Translations under genes and position numbers: made by a program
The notes under the pieces: model-generated
Database searches by the model: none
Told to the model about the DNA's origin: nothing
What the model saw: the letters and a program-made list of their open reading frames with translations, nothing else
NCBI GenBank assembly: GCA_016705695.1
Contig: JADJLA010000004.1
Location: forward strand, 124,001-188,000
DNA: 64,000 nucleotides
Origin: Sphingobacteriaceae bacterium
GTDB taxonomy: Bacteria > Bacteroidota > Bacteroidia > B-17B0 > Aurantibacillaceae
Reading direction: 5' to 3'
Part shown: positions 1 through 9,534 of the stretch, piece by piece
Position numbering within the stretch: the stretch's first letter is position 1
Layout: the number at the start of each line of letters is the position of its first letter

Positions 1-1818
1 AAAGTAAATGCAATTTATAAATTAGGAACTCAGTACAATCTATTTAAATCAAAAGAGCACATCCCGCAATTTATTTCAGCACTTAATCTCAGCAAAAAAA
101 TAGGTCACAAGAACAACAGAGCTAAAATATACCTTTCACTAGTAACCACTCTTTTTTATAATAATATTTATGATCTTGGTATGGAGTATGCATTGGAAGG
201 CCTTACTTTCATTCAAAAAGAAGGGCAACCTCATGAACAATTTATCTTGCACGGGATGCTTGGAAATTTATGTTCAAAGCTTGGAAAGTACGAAAAGGGT
301 AAGCATTATTACTATGAATTATTGACTTACAAGAAAAACAACAATGATCAAGTAGGTTATGCAAACACTCATGTTAACATTGCCATAGGTGAAATGGATC
401 AAAAGAACTATGATTCTGCAATTTGGCACCTTTCAAAAGCAGAAATTATATTGAAAAGGAATAATAAGCAAGCTTATACCGCAAATTGTGTTTTAGGTTT
501 AGCAGAAGCATATCTCGCGAAGGGAGATCTTATGTCAGCTACACAAAAAGCACTTGAGTCACATGCAATGTATACTATTACTAATAATATGTACGGAATA
601 ACTAATTGCACTTATGTATTAGGTTCAATTAAGCAAAAAAAGGGAGAACATAAACAGGCCATAGAGTACTTTGAAAGAAGTCGTTCTTTAGCAGATTCGC
701 TTAAATTAGTAGAGGCTAGAAAAGATTCTTATAAAAATTTAGCAATAGAATATTCCATACTTAATGATCACAAAGCGCCTTATGAAAACCTCACTCTTTT
801 TAAACAATATGATGATAGCTTGGATATTGAGAAACAAAAAGGTAAAATGCTCGAAATGGAAGTAAAATACGATATTACCAAAAAAGAGAATTTGCTGCTC
901 GAACAAACCGTTGAAATAGAATCTCAAAATAAACAACGTAATTTGCTTCTATTAGGGCTTTCAGCTATTCTCCTACTCCTTTTCGTTTCATTTAGAGCTT
1001 ATAAACAAAAAAAGAATTCAGCTGATATCATTACTAAACAGAAGCATTTAGTTGAAGATAAACAAAAAGAGATCCTCGATTCTATAAATTACGCACAGCG
1101 AATTCAAAAAGCAATTTTAGCACGCGAAGAGGAAATTAAACACCATTTAGAGGATAGTTTTTTATTCTACCGGCCAAAGGATATTATTGCCGGAGATTTT
1201 TACTTTTTTGAAGTTACCGATACTCATATTTTTTATGCAGCAGCCGATTGTACCGGACATGGTGTTCCAGGTGCTCTAATGAGTGTAGTTTGTTCTAATT
1301 CATTAACGCGATCGGTAAAAGAATTTGGCCTAGTTAAACCCGGAGAAATTCTAGATAAAACAAGAGAGTTAGTTGTAGAAACGTTACGAAAGAGTGGTGA
1401 AGAAGTAAAAGACGGCATGGACATAAGTTTAATTACTTTTTCGCGAAAGAACTTGTTAGAAAACATACAATGGGCCGGAGCAAACAATCCGCTTTGGTAT
1501 GTAAAAAGTAATGCACTTGTAGAAGTTAAAGCCGATAAGCAGCCCATTGGTTTATACGATGCGCCAAAGCCTTTTACCTCCCACTCTATTTCGCTTGATA
1601 AAGGAGATATGATATTTTTATTTACCGATGGCTACGCCGATCAGTTTGGTGGACTAAAGGCAAAGAAATTCAAACGCAAACAATTTCAGGAAGTTCTTGA
1701 GTCCATTTCTTCAATAAATTCAACAGAACAGGTAAAAATACTGGAAGAGAGATTCACCAACTGGAAGGGCGAATTAGAACAAGTTGATGATGTTTGTGTG
1801 ATTGGAATAAAGATCTAA
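1..1818 (+). CDS. TPR-containing SpoIIE-type (PPM/PP2C) serine phosphatase, 5' end cut by window
   Basis: The reading frame is open back to base 1, so the start lies upstream and 605 residues are visible. The first ~300 residues are helical TPR-type repeats. A hydrophobic helix (NLLLLGLSAILLLLF, about residues 314-330) is followed by a short coiled coil and the DSINYAQRIQ linker. A SpoIIE/PP2C phosphatase domain fills residues ~380-605. Its metal-binding acidic motifs are all present: AGDFYF, AADCTGHGVPGALMS, DGMDISL, FTDGYADQFGG and QVDDVCV. In this family the TPR sensor is expected outside the inner membrane and the phosphatase in the cytoplasm, acting on anti-sigma antagonists or similar phosphoproteins; the substrate here is unknown. 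The next gene is a paralogue that begins at the base after this stop codon, so the two are probably co-transcribed. Part of the phosphatase domain is nearly identical in DNA to that neighbour. Confidence 0.9.
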   Translation, partial: KVNAIYKLGTQYNLFKSKEHIPQFISALNLSKKIGHKNNRAKIYLSLVTTLFYNNIYDLGMEYALEGLTFIQKEGQPHEQFILHGMLGNLCSKLGKYEKGKHYYYELLTYKKNNNDQVGYANTHVNIAIGEMDQKNYDSAIWHLSKAEIILKRNNKQAYTANCVLGLAEAYLAKGDLMSATQKALESHAMYTITNNMYGITNCTYVLGSIKQKKGEHKQAIEYFERSRSLADSLKLVEARKDSYKNLAIEYSILNDHKAPYENLTLFKQYDDSLDIEKQKGKMLEMEVKYDITKKENLLLEQTVEIESQNKQRNLLLLGLSAILLLLFVSFRAYKQKKNSADIITKQKHLVEDKQKEILDSINYAQRIQKAILAREEEIKHHLEDSFLFYRPKDIIAGDFYFFEVTDTHIFYAAADCTGHGVPGALMSVVCSNSLTRSVKEFGLVKPGEILDKTRELVVETLRKSGEEVKDGMDISLITFSRKNLLENIQWAGANNPLWYVKSNALVEVKADKQPIGLYDAPKPFTSHSISLDKGDMIFLFTDGYADQFGGLKAKKFKRKQFQEVLESISSINSTEQVKILEERFTNWKGELEQVDDVCVIGIKI

Positions 1819-3963
1819 ATGAAAGCAAGAATTAACATATTGATATGCTTACTTATGTTTATGTTCAATTTAAGAGCACAAAACAGTATTCAAGATCTAA
1901 AAGATTCTGTTCGCGTTAAGGAATTCATTTCTTCTGCGGCAAAACTAGCTGAAAAACCAGATTCACAACTATTCTTTGCAAAAAAGGCCATGGAACTTTC
2001 AATAAAAATTAATTGGAGCAAAGGTCTTGCTGGTGCATATTATCAGCGCGCATTTGCTTACTACGGTTTAACCCAACTTGAAAAATCATTAGAAAATTAT
2101 TTATTGTCGGCTAATTCTTGGGATCAGTCTATTAAAAACGAAACGGACAGGGTGGTTATAAACTTTTCTAAGTCACGACGTGCCAATGTTTATGGAAACA
2201 TTGCTATGGTGTATAATGATCTGGCTAATCCAACCAAATCGTTAGAATATAATTTAAAAGCCCTTAAAGACTATGAGGAGCTCAAGCAAAAATCGGGTGT
2301 AGCAAGAATCACCGGAAATGTAGGTCTTACCTACCTTAATGAAAAAGATTATAAAAAAGCCGAGGAATGCCTATTAAAAGCTATACAATTAGATAGCGAG
2401 TTGAAGAATAATGAAGGCTTGGCAAGACATTATTCCAATATAGGGAATTTATATGCCGATATAGGTAAAAGAAAAAGAGCGATCGATTCCTATTCATTTG
2501 CCCAAGTGATCGCGGCAGAAAATGGAGATAGTAGTATTGTAGCCACTTCGCTTGGAAATTTAGGAACAGTATATTCCGATATTGGCGATTCTTGCTTAAA
2601 CGCAGGCAATGAAAAAAAAGCCAATGAGTATTATTACATGGCTTTAGAAAAAAGTCAACAAGCCTTAAATATCTCGTTAAAATTTAACGACCTTATGACC
2701 TGCGCCACATGGTATGTTGAAATTGGTGGAGATTACTCCAAGTTGAAAAAATTTGCGGAAAGCGAAAAAAATCTGTTAAGAGCTTTACAAATTGCTGAGG
2801 AAAACGGCTACAGCGATCTTCTTGATGAATGTTGGGGAAATTTAAGTGCACTATATTCAACTATGGGTCAATACGAAAAAGCATACAATTTCCATGTAAA
2901 ATATATTGCTTTTAGAGATTCTGTTTACAACAAAGAAAATACAAAAAAGATCATTCAATCGCAATTACAATATGATTATGAAAGAAAACAAACCTTAGCC
3001 AAAGCTGAACAAGATAAAAAAGACGTGCTGAATGATGCAGAGAAAAAGAAACAAAGCATCATAACAATATCAGTAAGTGTTGGACTAATTCTAATGTTTA
3101 TTATAATTGTTATTATTTCAAGAAGTTTAAAGCAAAATAAACAAAAGAACAAGATCATTACCGAACAAAAACATGAAGTAGAAAAACAAAAGGAATTGGT
3201 AGAGGACAAGCAAAAAGAGATACTCGATTCTATAAATTACGCTCAGCGAATTCAAAAAGCAATTTTAGCACGCGAAGAGGAAATTAAACACCATTTAAAG
3301 AATAGTTTTTTATTCTACCGACCAAAGGATATTATTGCCGGAGATTTTTACTTTTTTGAAGTTACCGATACTTATATTTTTTATGCAGCAGCCGATTGTA
3401 CCGGACATGGTGTTCCAGGTGCTCTAATGAGTGTAGTTTGTTCTAATTCATTATCCCGATCGGTAAAAGAATTTGGTCTTGTTAAACCAGGAGAAATTTT
3501 AGACAAAACAAGGGAGCTGGTTGTTGAGACGTTAAGAAAAAGCGGTGAAGAAGTAAAAGACGGTATGGATATTAGTTTACTTTGTATTTCAAGAAATAAT
3601 TTGAGCAATATTCAATGGTCGGGAGCTAATAATCCATTATGGTATATCAATAATAACAATTTAGTTGAAATAAAGGCTGATAAGCAACCCATTGGATTAG
3701 CAGATAATAAGAAACCATTCACGTCACACTCACTCAATTTAAGTAAGGACGATGTTCTATTTTTATTTACAGACGGATACGCCGATCAGTTTGGAGGACC
3801 TAAAGCAAAGAAGTTTAAATACAAGCAATTTCAAGAACTGTTGCTTGCAAACTCTTCCAAGTCTATGAATGAACAGTTAGATATACTCACCCACTCTTTC
3901 GAAAAGTGGAAAGGTAGCCTTGAGCAAGTAGACGACGTTTGTGTTGTAGGAATACGCATTTAA
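1819..3963 (+). CDS. TPR-containing SpoIIE-type serine phosphatase (tandem paralogue)
   Basis: A 714-residue protein. An N-terminal signal peptide (MKARINILICLLMFMFNLRA) leads into about seven TPR-like repeats to residue ~380. A membrane helix (IITISVSVGLILMFIIIVII, about 413-433) and a basic coiled coil follow, then a SpoIIE phosphatase domain (~470-714) with AADCTGHGVPGALMS, DGMDISLL, FTDGYADQFGG and QVDDVCVVGI. All catalytic acidic residues are kept. The ATG directly abuts the TAA of the preceding paralogue, which indicates an operon and probably translational coupling. The topology suggests an extracytoplasmic TPR sensor driving a cytoplasmic phosphatase. The TPR halves of the two tandem proteins are clearly diverged while a stretch of the phosphatase domain is almost identical. 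The target phosphoprotein is not identifiable from this window. Confidence 0.92.
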   Translation: MKARINILICLLMFMFNLRAQNSIQDLKDSVRVKEFISSAAKLAEKPDSQLFFAKKAMELSIKINWSKGLAGAYYQRAFAYYGLTQLEKSLENYLLSANSWDQSIKNETDRVVINFSKSRRANVYGNIAMVYNDLANPTKSLEYNLKALKDYEELKQKSGVARITGNVGLTYLNEKDYKKAEECLLKAIQLDSELKNNEGLARHYSNIGNLYADIGKRKRAIDSYSFAQVIAAENGDSSIVATSLGNLGTVYSDIGDSCLNAGNEKKANEYYYMALEKSQQALNISLKFNDLMTCATWYVEIGGDYSKLKKFAESEKNLLRALQIAEENGYSDLLDECWGNLSALYSTMGQYEKAYNFHVKYIAFRDSVYNKENTKKIIQSQLQYDYERKQTLAKAEQDKKDVLNDAEKKKQSIITISVSVGLILMFIIIVIISRSLKQNKQKNKIITEQKHEVEKQKELVEDKQKEILDSINYAQRIQKAILAREEEIKHHLKNSFLFYRPKDIIAGDFYFFEVTDTYIFYAAADCTGHGVPGALMSVVCSNSLSRSVKEFGLVKPGEILDKTRELVVETLRKSGEEVKDGMDISLLCISRNNLSNIQWSGANNPLWYINNNNLVEIKADKQPIGLADNKKPFTSHSLNLSKDDVLFLFTDGYADQFGGPKAKKFKYKQFQELLLANSSKSMNEQLDILTHSFEKWKGSLEQVDDVCVVGIRI

Positions 3964-3983
3964 ATAAAGTTAAAAACGTTATC

Positions 3984-4050
3984 ATGACAAAGGTCATATC
4001 TAATATAAGATGGCCGTCATAAAACAAAGTCAATAATGACCTTAACTTTG
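3984..4050 (+). promoter_or_regulatory. Promoter region of the small helical protein: inverted repeat plus -7 box
   Basis: A perfect Bacteroidota -7 box TAACTTTG lies at 4043-4050, 16 nt before the ATG of the next gene. No TTTG -33 box is visible at the usual spacing. Upstream, ATGACAAAGGTCAT (3984-3997) is a 5-bp inverted repeat that could be an operator or a weak hairpin for the preceding operon. The -7 box is read directly; a regulatory role for the repeat is a guess. Confidence 0.4.
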
Positions 4051-4066
4051 TACCAAAATTAACATC

Positions 4067-4404
4067 ATGGAAAATAATAAACATTTAGCCGACGGATTCA
4101 TTAAAGGTTTAAGAAGCTTTGCAACCACTCTTGAAGAGGTTCAATTAGAAACAGCTTTAGGAAAGGCTGAAGCGAAAAATAAATGGAATGAATTCAGTAA
4201 GGACCTCAAAAATTCCTTCACGAATCTAAAATGGATTATAAGAATGGTACCGGTATCATTGGAGGTTTAAGGACCAAAGTTGAGAATCTTGAGCTACAAT
4301 ACAGTCTTGGAAAAGCCGATCTAAAAGATGCGGTAAGCGAAACAAAAAAGAATTTAAACACCACGCTTCAGGAGCTTGATTTCATGCTTCAGGAAAAACT
4401 TTAA
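4067..4404 (+). CDS. Small helical protein with two related halves, interrupted by a -1 frameshift
   Basis: Two overlapping frames (67 residues ending at 4270, then 57 residues from an ATG at 4231) encode related sequences. The first has GLRSFATTLEEVQLETALGK and the second has GLRTKVENLELQYSLGKADL. Adding one A to the AAAA run at 4228-4231 joins them into a single ~112-residue protein with an internal duplication. I therefore treat this as one gene with a frameshift, either a sequencing error or a real lesion. It is charged and alpha-helical, with no signal peptide or membrane segment. I do not recognise a named family. It has its own promoter box and is followed by a strong hairpin shared with the convergent glnN. 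Confidence 0.55.
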
Positions 4405-4414
4405 GCTTACTCAT

Positions 4415-4447
4415 AAAAAAGCCCTTCAAAATTTGAAGGGCTTTTTT
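4415..4447. terminator. Bidirectional intrinsic terminator between the small helical gene and glnN
   Basis: A near-perfect 33-nt palindrome: AAAAAAGCCCTTC, a short AAAATTT centre, then GAAGGGCTTTTTT. The GC core is flanked by A6 on one side and T6 on the other. It can therefore terminate transcription from both of the convergent genes around it. Confidence 0.9.
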
Positions 4448-4450
4448 GTT

Positions 4451-6641
4451 TTATCTCAAATACAACATCTCGCGATATTTTGGCAATGGCCAAACTTTAT
4501 CGTCTACAATATATTCTAGTTTATCAACTTGATAACGGATCACTTCAAAATACGATTTTACTTTATCGCAATACACATGAGCCTTTTTCTTTTCCGAATC
4601 TAAATTATTCGCTTTCTTGCGCTCTTCACGCATTTCGTCGGCCGCCTTCTTAATAATATTAACTCTCTCACTAATTTCATGAATAAGATTTAACTGGATC
4701 TCAGCTGCCTTTTTAAATTCCTCCGCCGATAAAATAGTTTTTAACCCCATTACATTGTCAACTATATTTTTTTGATAAGAAATAGCGGCCGGTAATATTT
4801 GATTGTTTACCATATCAGCAATGATACGCGACTCAATTTGAATTTTTTTAGTGTATGTTTCCAAACCGATCTCATAACGCGCTTCTTGTTCACGATGATT
4901 CAAAATTCCTTGCGATTCAAACATCGCCAATGTTTTTTTCGAGATCATTGCTTCCAAAGCACCCGGTGTAGTTGGGATATTGCTCAAACCACGCTTCTTC
5001 GCTTCTGCTTTCCACTCATCGCCATAACCATTTCCTTCGAAACGAATTTTCTTACTGGCAATAATGTATTTCTTTAGCGTTTGAAAAATAGCTTCGTCCT
5101 TCTCCACTTTTTTATTCATTAATGCGTCTACTTCATTCTTAAACGATATTAACTGCTCAGATACTATAGCGTTAAGCACCGTCATTGGTCCGCCACAATT
5201 TGCCGAAGAACCAACCGCTCTGAACTCAAATTTATTTCCAGTAAAAGCAAATGGCGATGTTCTGTTTCTATCAGTATTGTCTAATAAAATATCAGGAATA
5301 CGACCAATATTCATTTTTAAAGCTGTTTTTTCTTCAGGACTCATTTTTCCATTGTGAACCGCTTTCTCTAATTCATCTAATACATTTGAAAGTTGTTGTC
5401 CTAAAAATACCGACATAATTGCAGGAGGTGCTTCATTTGCTCCCAAACGATGATCGTTATTTGCAGATGCAATAGATGCGCGTAATAGATCGGCATGTTC
5501 GTGAACTGCCATTACTGTATTAATAAAGAACGTTAGGAACTGTAAATTTGTTTTAGGGGTTTTACCTGGTGATAATAAATTCTTTCCGGTATTAGTTGCT
5601 AAGCTCCAGTTATTATGTTTACCGCTTCCATTAACACCAGCGTAAGGTTTTTCGTGCATCAATACACGGAAATTATGACGGATAGCAACTTTTTCCATTA
5701 CATCCATCAATAATAAATTATGGTCAACGGCTAAGTTTGTTTCTTCAAAAACCGGTGCACATTCAAATTGCGCTGGTGCAACTTCGTTATGACGTGTACG
5801 AACAGGTATCCCTAATAAATGTGCTTCGTATTCAAAATCGCGCATGTAAGCTGCAACTCTTTCAGGAATTGATCCCCAATAATGATCTTCTAATTGTTGT
5901 CCTTTTGCAGCCGCGTGTCCAAATAAAGTACGGCCGGTTTGCTGTAAGTCGAAACGAATATTATATAATGCCGAATCAATTAAAAAATATTCTTGCTCCC
6001 ATCCAAGTGTTGCAATTACTTTAGTTACGTTCTTGTCAAAATATTGACAAACATCGGTTGCTGCTTTGTCTAAAGAATGTAACGATTTTAATAATGGTGT
6101 TTTAAAATCTAATGACTCACCTGTGTATGAAATAAAAATTGTTGGGATACATAATGTTTCTCCCCATATAAATGCAGGCGATGTTGGATCCCAAGCGGTA
6201 TAACCACGTGCTTCAAATGTATTTCTAATTCCACCATTTGGAAATGAAGATGCATCGGGCTCTTGTTGAACTAATGCGTTTCCGCTAAAACGTTCAATAG
6301 CTCTTCCGCCTTCAATGGGTTCAAAAAATCCGTCATGCTTTTCGGCAGTTGCTCCCGATAATGGTTTGAAACCAATGTGTAAAGTGTGTTACACCTTTAC
6401 TTTGAGCCCAAGCTTTCATGCAAGCCGCAACTTGATCGGCCATTTTACGCTCTACGATCGTACCTTGATTCATGGATTGTTGAATGCTTTGAAACGCTTC
6501 TTCCGAAAGGAATTCACGCATGGCATCTTGCCCAAATACATTAGAGCCGTAATATTTTGATACTTGCTCATTAGGTTTGTTAAGCTCAATGGGTTTTCGG
6601 CTTATGGCCTCTTGTAATGCTAAAATACGTCTGGTGCTCAT
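4451..6641 (-). CDS. glnN: Glutamine synthetase type III (interrupted by one +1 frameshift)
   Basis: ATP-dependent glutamine synthesis from glutamate and ammonium. The protein is the long GSIII form (~729 residues) typical of Bacteroidota. It begins MSTRRILALQEA, with VFGQDAMREFLSEE near the N-terminus. The catalytic region includes GWEQEYFLID, HEKPYAGVNGSGKHNNWS and RFEGNGYGDEW. The length is 2191 nt, one base over a multiple of three. After GVTHFTHWFQ the frame breaks. Removing one base from the TTT run at 6365-6367 restores PLSGATAEKHDGF and an open frame to the stop. This looks like a homopolymer sequencing error rather than a dead gene, because both sides are well conserved. A TTTG-N20-TATTTTTA promoter sits 40 nt upstream, and a shared terminator follows the stop. 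No other nitrogen-assimilation gene lies next to it. Confidence 0.93.
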
Positions 6642-6680
6642 TTTTATAGGGGGTTAAATAGGTTTTTTACTAATTATTGG

Positions 6681-6712
6681 TAAAAATAGGTCAAAAAATG
6701 GGGGGTACCAAA
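6681..6712 (-). promoter_or_regulatory. glnN promoter (TTTG-N20-TATTTTTA)
   Basis: Reading the minus strand, a TTTG -33 box (6709-6712) is separated by 20 nt from TATTTTTA (6681-6688). Both the sequence and the spacing fit the Bacteroidota housekeeping promoter. The implied 5' leader to the glnN ATG is about 30-35 nt. Confidence 0.6.
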
Positions 6713-6891
6713 CGTAAAAAGTCATTTTTTAGACGAATTACTTCAAAAATGAGGGGGTGTTAACAACAAAACTCAGATTTTTAGGGCCCACCAGGCGAAA
6801 TTGACAAATTATCAACAAGGGGCATTTTCTGCCCTAACGGTTAAAACTCCCATCTCTAAAAGCTCTAACTTGTGCTGATAAATCCTTTATA

Positions 6892-7386
6892 ATGAGAAAA
6901 CAAAATATTCTACTTGGTTTATGTGTTGTTTCTTCCCTAATGAGATCACAAACGGTAACTCCAATGGTTTATTCAAATCAAGGCGGTTACAATGTTGCTG
7001 CAGGAGGATCTATTTCCTGGACAATTGGTGAACCTATTAGCGAAACTTATACTACAACGACAAAAATTACAACCATGGGTTTTCATCAGCCCGAACTTGG
7101 TGTTGCAACTTTAATAAAAGAACAAGGTCATGATAAAAATATTTTAGTTTACCCAAACCCAGTTTCAGAAGTATTAAGCGTAAGTTTCAAGGATCTTGAA
7201 AGTAACACCTATCAACTTGAACTTTTAGATGCAATGGGCAAATTAGTTTACGTTGTTGACGTAAAAATAACTGAACATACAAGTCCAATACATTTGAATA
7301 TGAGTAAATATACAGCAGGTAATTATTATTTACGCATAACAAATCCTTCGTTCATCAAAACAGTTAAACTAAATAAAACACATTAA
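6892..7386 (+). CDS. Small secreted protein with T9SS type A sorting domain
   Basis: A 164-residue protein. An N-terminal signal peptide (MRKQNILLGLCVVSSLMRSQ) is followed by a short region rich in G, S and T (YSNQGGYNVAAGGSISWTIG). The last ~70 residues form a T9SS type A sorting domain. It begins NILVYPNPVSEVLSVSF and ends with the typical GNYYLRITNPS...KTVKL pattern. The protein should be exported by Sec, crossed through the T9SS, and attached to the surface or released. The N-terminal region resembles that found in many small Bacteroidota cargo proteins, and I assign no enzymatic function. The collagen-like gene starts 11 nt downstream, so the two are probably co-expressed. Confidence 0.85.
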   Translation: MRKQNILLGLCVVSSLMRSQTVTPMVYSNQGGYNVAAGGSISWTIGEPISETYTTTTKITTMGFHQPELGVATLIKEQGHDKNILVYPNPVSEVLSVSFKDLESNTYQLELLDAMGKLVYVVDVKITEHTSPIHLNMSKYTAGNYYLRITNPSFIKTVKLNKTH

Positions 7387-7397
7387 TAAAAGACCTC

Positions 7398-8372
7398 ATG
7401 AAAAAACAACTACTCCTAGCTTCTATCTGCTTGCTATTGGCAATTAGTTTAAAAGCACAAATTCCACAATCTATAAAATACCAAGGTATTGCACGTAATT
7501 CAGCAGGTCTTGCATTAAATAGTCAAGTTATTTCTGTAAGAATTGCTATTCGCGACAACTCCGCTGCCGGGCCAATTGTGTATCAAGAAACTCACAATAC
7601 AACAACAAGTCCTTATGGTTTGTATAATTTAAATCTTGGAACAGGAACCCCACTCACGGGTACATTTAGTGCGATCAATTGGGGTGTGAACACAAAATTC
7701 ATTGAACAAGAGGTTGACTTTGGCGCGGGCTTTGTAAATATGGGCGCATCGCAATTTCTAAGCGTTCCTTATGCATTATATGCCGCAAACGGTCCTGTTG
7801 GTCCTGCCGGTCCAATTGGTCCCACAGGCCTCACTGGTCCTACTGGAAATACTGGCCCTGCTGGTCCCACAGGAAACACGGGTCCTACGGGCCCTACCGG
7901 AAATACTGGCCCTACTGGCCCTGCCGGCACAACCGGGCAAGATGTTTATGAAGTTTACGGTACTGCGCAATTAGTTGTATCAACTTCTACTTCTTTATAT
8001 ACATTGATCCCGGGATTAGCACAAACCATCACTGTTCCTGCAAACTGTAAAGTAATTGTGAGTACTGACGGTGGTATTCAATCTACAGGAGCTACTAACA
8101 CAACTTTCTCCGTTCTAGATATTGGTATTTTTGTTGACGGTACAGTTTCTGCTTCTGGTGGGCAAAGACGTATAGCAATTGCAAACACAACAGCATTAGC
8201 TCAATTGATACAAAATTGGTCAATGGAAAGAGCGTATACATTAACGGCAGGCTCGCACACGTTTGAAGTAAAAGCAGTAAGTGGTGCAGCCGGAAGCGCA
8301 AATGCAAATGTAAGCAGCAGTTCGGCTCCACAGTTACAAGGCACCTTGAGAGTAACTATTATTAAGCTGTAA
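7398..8372 (+). CDS. Secreted collagen-like (Gly-X-Y repeat) protein
   Basis: A 324-residue protein. The signal peptide ends near LKAQIPQ. Residues ~22-130 form a beta-rich domain common at the N-terminus of Bacteroidota tail-fibre-like and collagen-like proteins (IPQSIKYQGIARNSAG, FLSVPYALYA). Residues ~131-178 are an uninterrupted run of GPxGPx/GNTGPT triplets of about 16 repeats. The remaining ~145 residues are a beta-sandwich-like C-terminal domain rich in S, T and A. No T9SS sorting domain is evident. A trimeric, surface-exposed or released fibre is the natural reading of this architecture. The repeat DNA is GC-richer than the surroundings because of the Gly and Pro codons. A strong hairpin terminator lies 20 nt past the stop. 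Confidence 0.85.
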   Translation: MKKQLLLASICLLLAISLKAQIPQSIKYQGIARNSAGLALNSQVISVRIAIRDNSAAGPIVYQETHNTTTSPYGLYNLNLGTGTPLTGTFSAINWGVNTKFIEQEVDFGAGFVNMGASQFLSVPYALYAANGPVGPAGPIGPTGLTGPTGNTGPAGPTGNTGPTGPTGNTGPTGPAGTTGQDVYEVYGTAQLVVSTSTSLYTLIPGLAQTITVPANCKVIVSTDGGIQSTGATNTTFSVLDIGIFVDGTVSASGGQRRIAIANTTALAQLIQNWSMERAYTLTAGSHTFEVKAVSGAAGSANANVSSSSAPQLQGTLRVTIIKL

Positions 8373-8391
8373 ATTCCTATTTTATTAAACT

Positions 8392-8425
8392 AAAAGTCTC
8401 GGTTAACGCTGAGACTTTTTTGTTT
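8392..8425 (+). terminator. Intrinsic terminator after the collagen-like gene
   Basis: The stem AAAAGTCTC (8392-8400) pairs with GAGACTTTT (8411-8419) around a 10-nt loop and runs into a T-rich tract. Confidence 0.8.
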
Positions 8426-8828
8426 TTGATAGAAAAACGAACAAAGTTACAATCCTAAAAAATATTTTTTCTGTTTTATTCAGTATCCACCAAATGCTTG
8501 TCCTGAAAGGATTACAGCACATTCATAGTATTTTAAAACAATTTAGAAATATCAGTTCTTAAATAAGAAATGGTATGTTTCTAAAAATATGTAGAAAAAA
8601 ACGAACCTTTTTAAAAATGGTCTCGTACAATAATACAAAACCCCTAACTAACCAATAACCCCTCATCGCTCAATGCTTACGGGGGCTGGTACACTAAAAA
8701 ACACATATCTAACAAAACAATTTAAAACTAAAAACTTAAACGAAAAATGAAATCGAAGATTCGTGAATACATTAAGAAAAAAATAAAAAACATGAACAAA
8801 ACATTAATCTATTTAAAACTTAACTGTT
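8426..8828. other. 400-nt AT-rich intergenic region with one imperfect hairpin
   Basis: No convincing gene was found on either strand. At 8542-8585 an imperfect 44-nt hairpin is visible: TTTAGAAAT and TTCTTA pair with TAAGAA and GTTTCTAAA. A 55-codon frame starting at 8747 overlaps the next gene out of frame and has no support. The promoter of the following gene is presumably here, but I see no clear TAnnTTTG box close to its ATG. Confidence 0.4.
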
Positions 8829-9461
8829 ATGAAAACAACATTTACACTAATAGCTTTAGCACTTACCGTTCAGGTAACGGTATGCGGCCAAACACAAGGG
8901 AACCAAGCGCCTAAAAAAAGTAAATTCGAAAACTTAAATGTAGGTGGTTCAATGTCGGCTTATAATAAAAGCCTTCAAAGTACTTCTACTTTAGAAGACG
9001 CAAAAAAATACAATATCCAAGCAGAAGAACTCCAGTTATCTGAAAAGAAACTGCGTGCACAGGCCAATACCAAAAAAGGTCAAGAAAAAGCACAACTCAT
9101 AGCCTCCGCAAATAAAATTGCTAAACAAGTAGAGTCACTTCAAATACAAGCATCAGAGATCTACGGTAAATTCAACCTTGAAACATTTCAATTTGTTGAG
9201 GAAGTTTACTCTGCCCTTTTAAAAGATCCCAACGTAAATGATAACTTCATTAACCGCTCGGAACAATTAAAGTTGGAAGCAGAACAAACACTTAAGCTTG
9301 CAAAAGAAATGCGACAAGAAGCTTACGCGATGCCAAATAATGCCGGTAAATTAGGCACCATGCAAAATGCCGAAGAAATGGAAGGCATTGCGATCAGCAA
9401 ACAAAAAGAAGCCATAAATATCCTTAATAAAGTTAGCAGCGTAACCTTCGCCATAAAATAA
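8829..9461 (+). CDS. Secreted coiled-coil protein of unknown function
   Basis: A 210-residue protein. A signal peptide (MKTTFTLIALALTVQVTVCG) leads into a mature part that is almost entirely charged, Ala- and Gln-rich helix, for example AKKYNIQAEELQLSEKKLRA and AEQTLKLAKEMRQEAYAM. It is therefore likely a periplasmic or exported coiled coil. I recognise no named domain. A Cys near position 19 (VTVCG) could be read as a lipobox, but the flanking residues fit poorly. The gene stands alone, with 400 nt of non-coding sequence before it and a GC-rich terminator after it. Confidence 0.75.
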   Translation: MKTTFTLIALALTVQVTVCGQTQGNQAPKKSKFENLNVGGSMSAYNKSLQSTSTLEDAKKYNIQAEELQLSEKKLRAQANTKKGQEKAQLIASANKIAKQVESLQIQASEIYGKFNLETFQFVEEVYSALLKDPNVNDNFINRSEQLKLEAEQTLKLAKEMRQEAYAMPNNAGKLGTMQNAEEMEGIAISKQKEAINILNKVSSVTFAIK

Positions 9462-9534
9462 TACTATTACGTTAAGCCCTATAACGTTTGGTCTGATAGA
9501 TAAACTCACAAGCATATCTTCACCAGATCATACC

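Noticed and set aside
1233..1547. Minus-strand open frames opposite the SpoIIE domains (also at 3381-3608)
   Set aside because: They occur at the same place in both paralogues because the DNA is nearly identical, and the plus-strand frame is clearly the coding one.
7776..7970. Open frame on the minus strand across the Gly-X-Y repeat
   Set aside because: It mirrors the repeat on the other strand and has low complexity (R, S, T, G). The plus-strand collagen-like protein explains it.
8747..8914. A 55-codon frame beginning MKSKIREYIKKK before the coiled-coil gene
   Set aside because: It runs out of frame into the signal peptide of the 8829 gene and has no family resemblance or promoter support.
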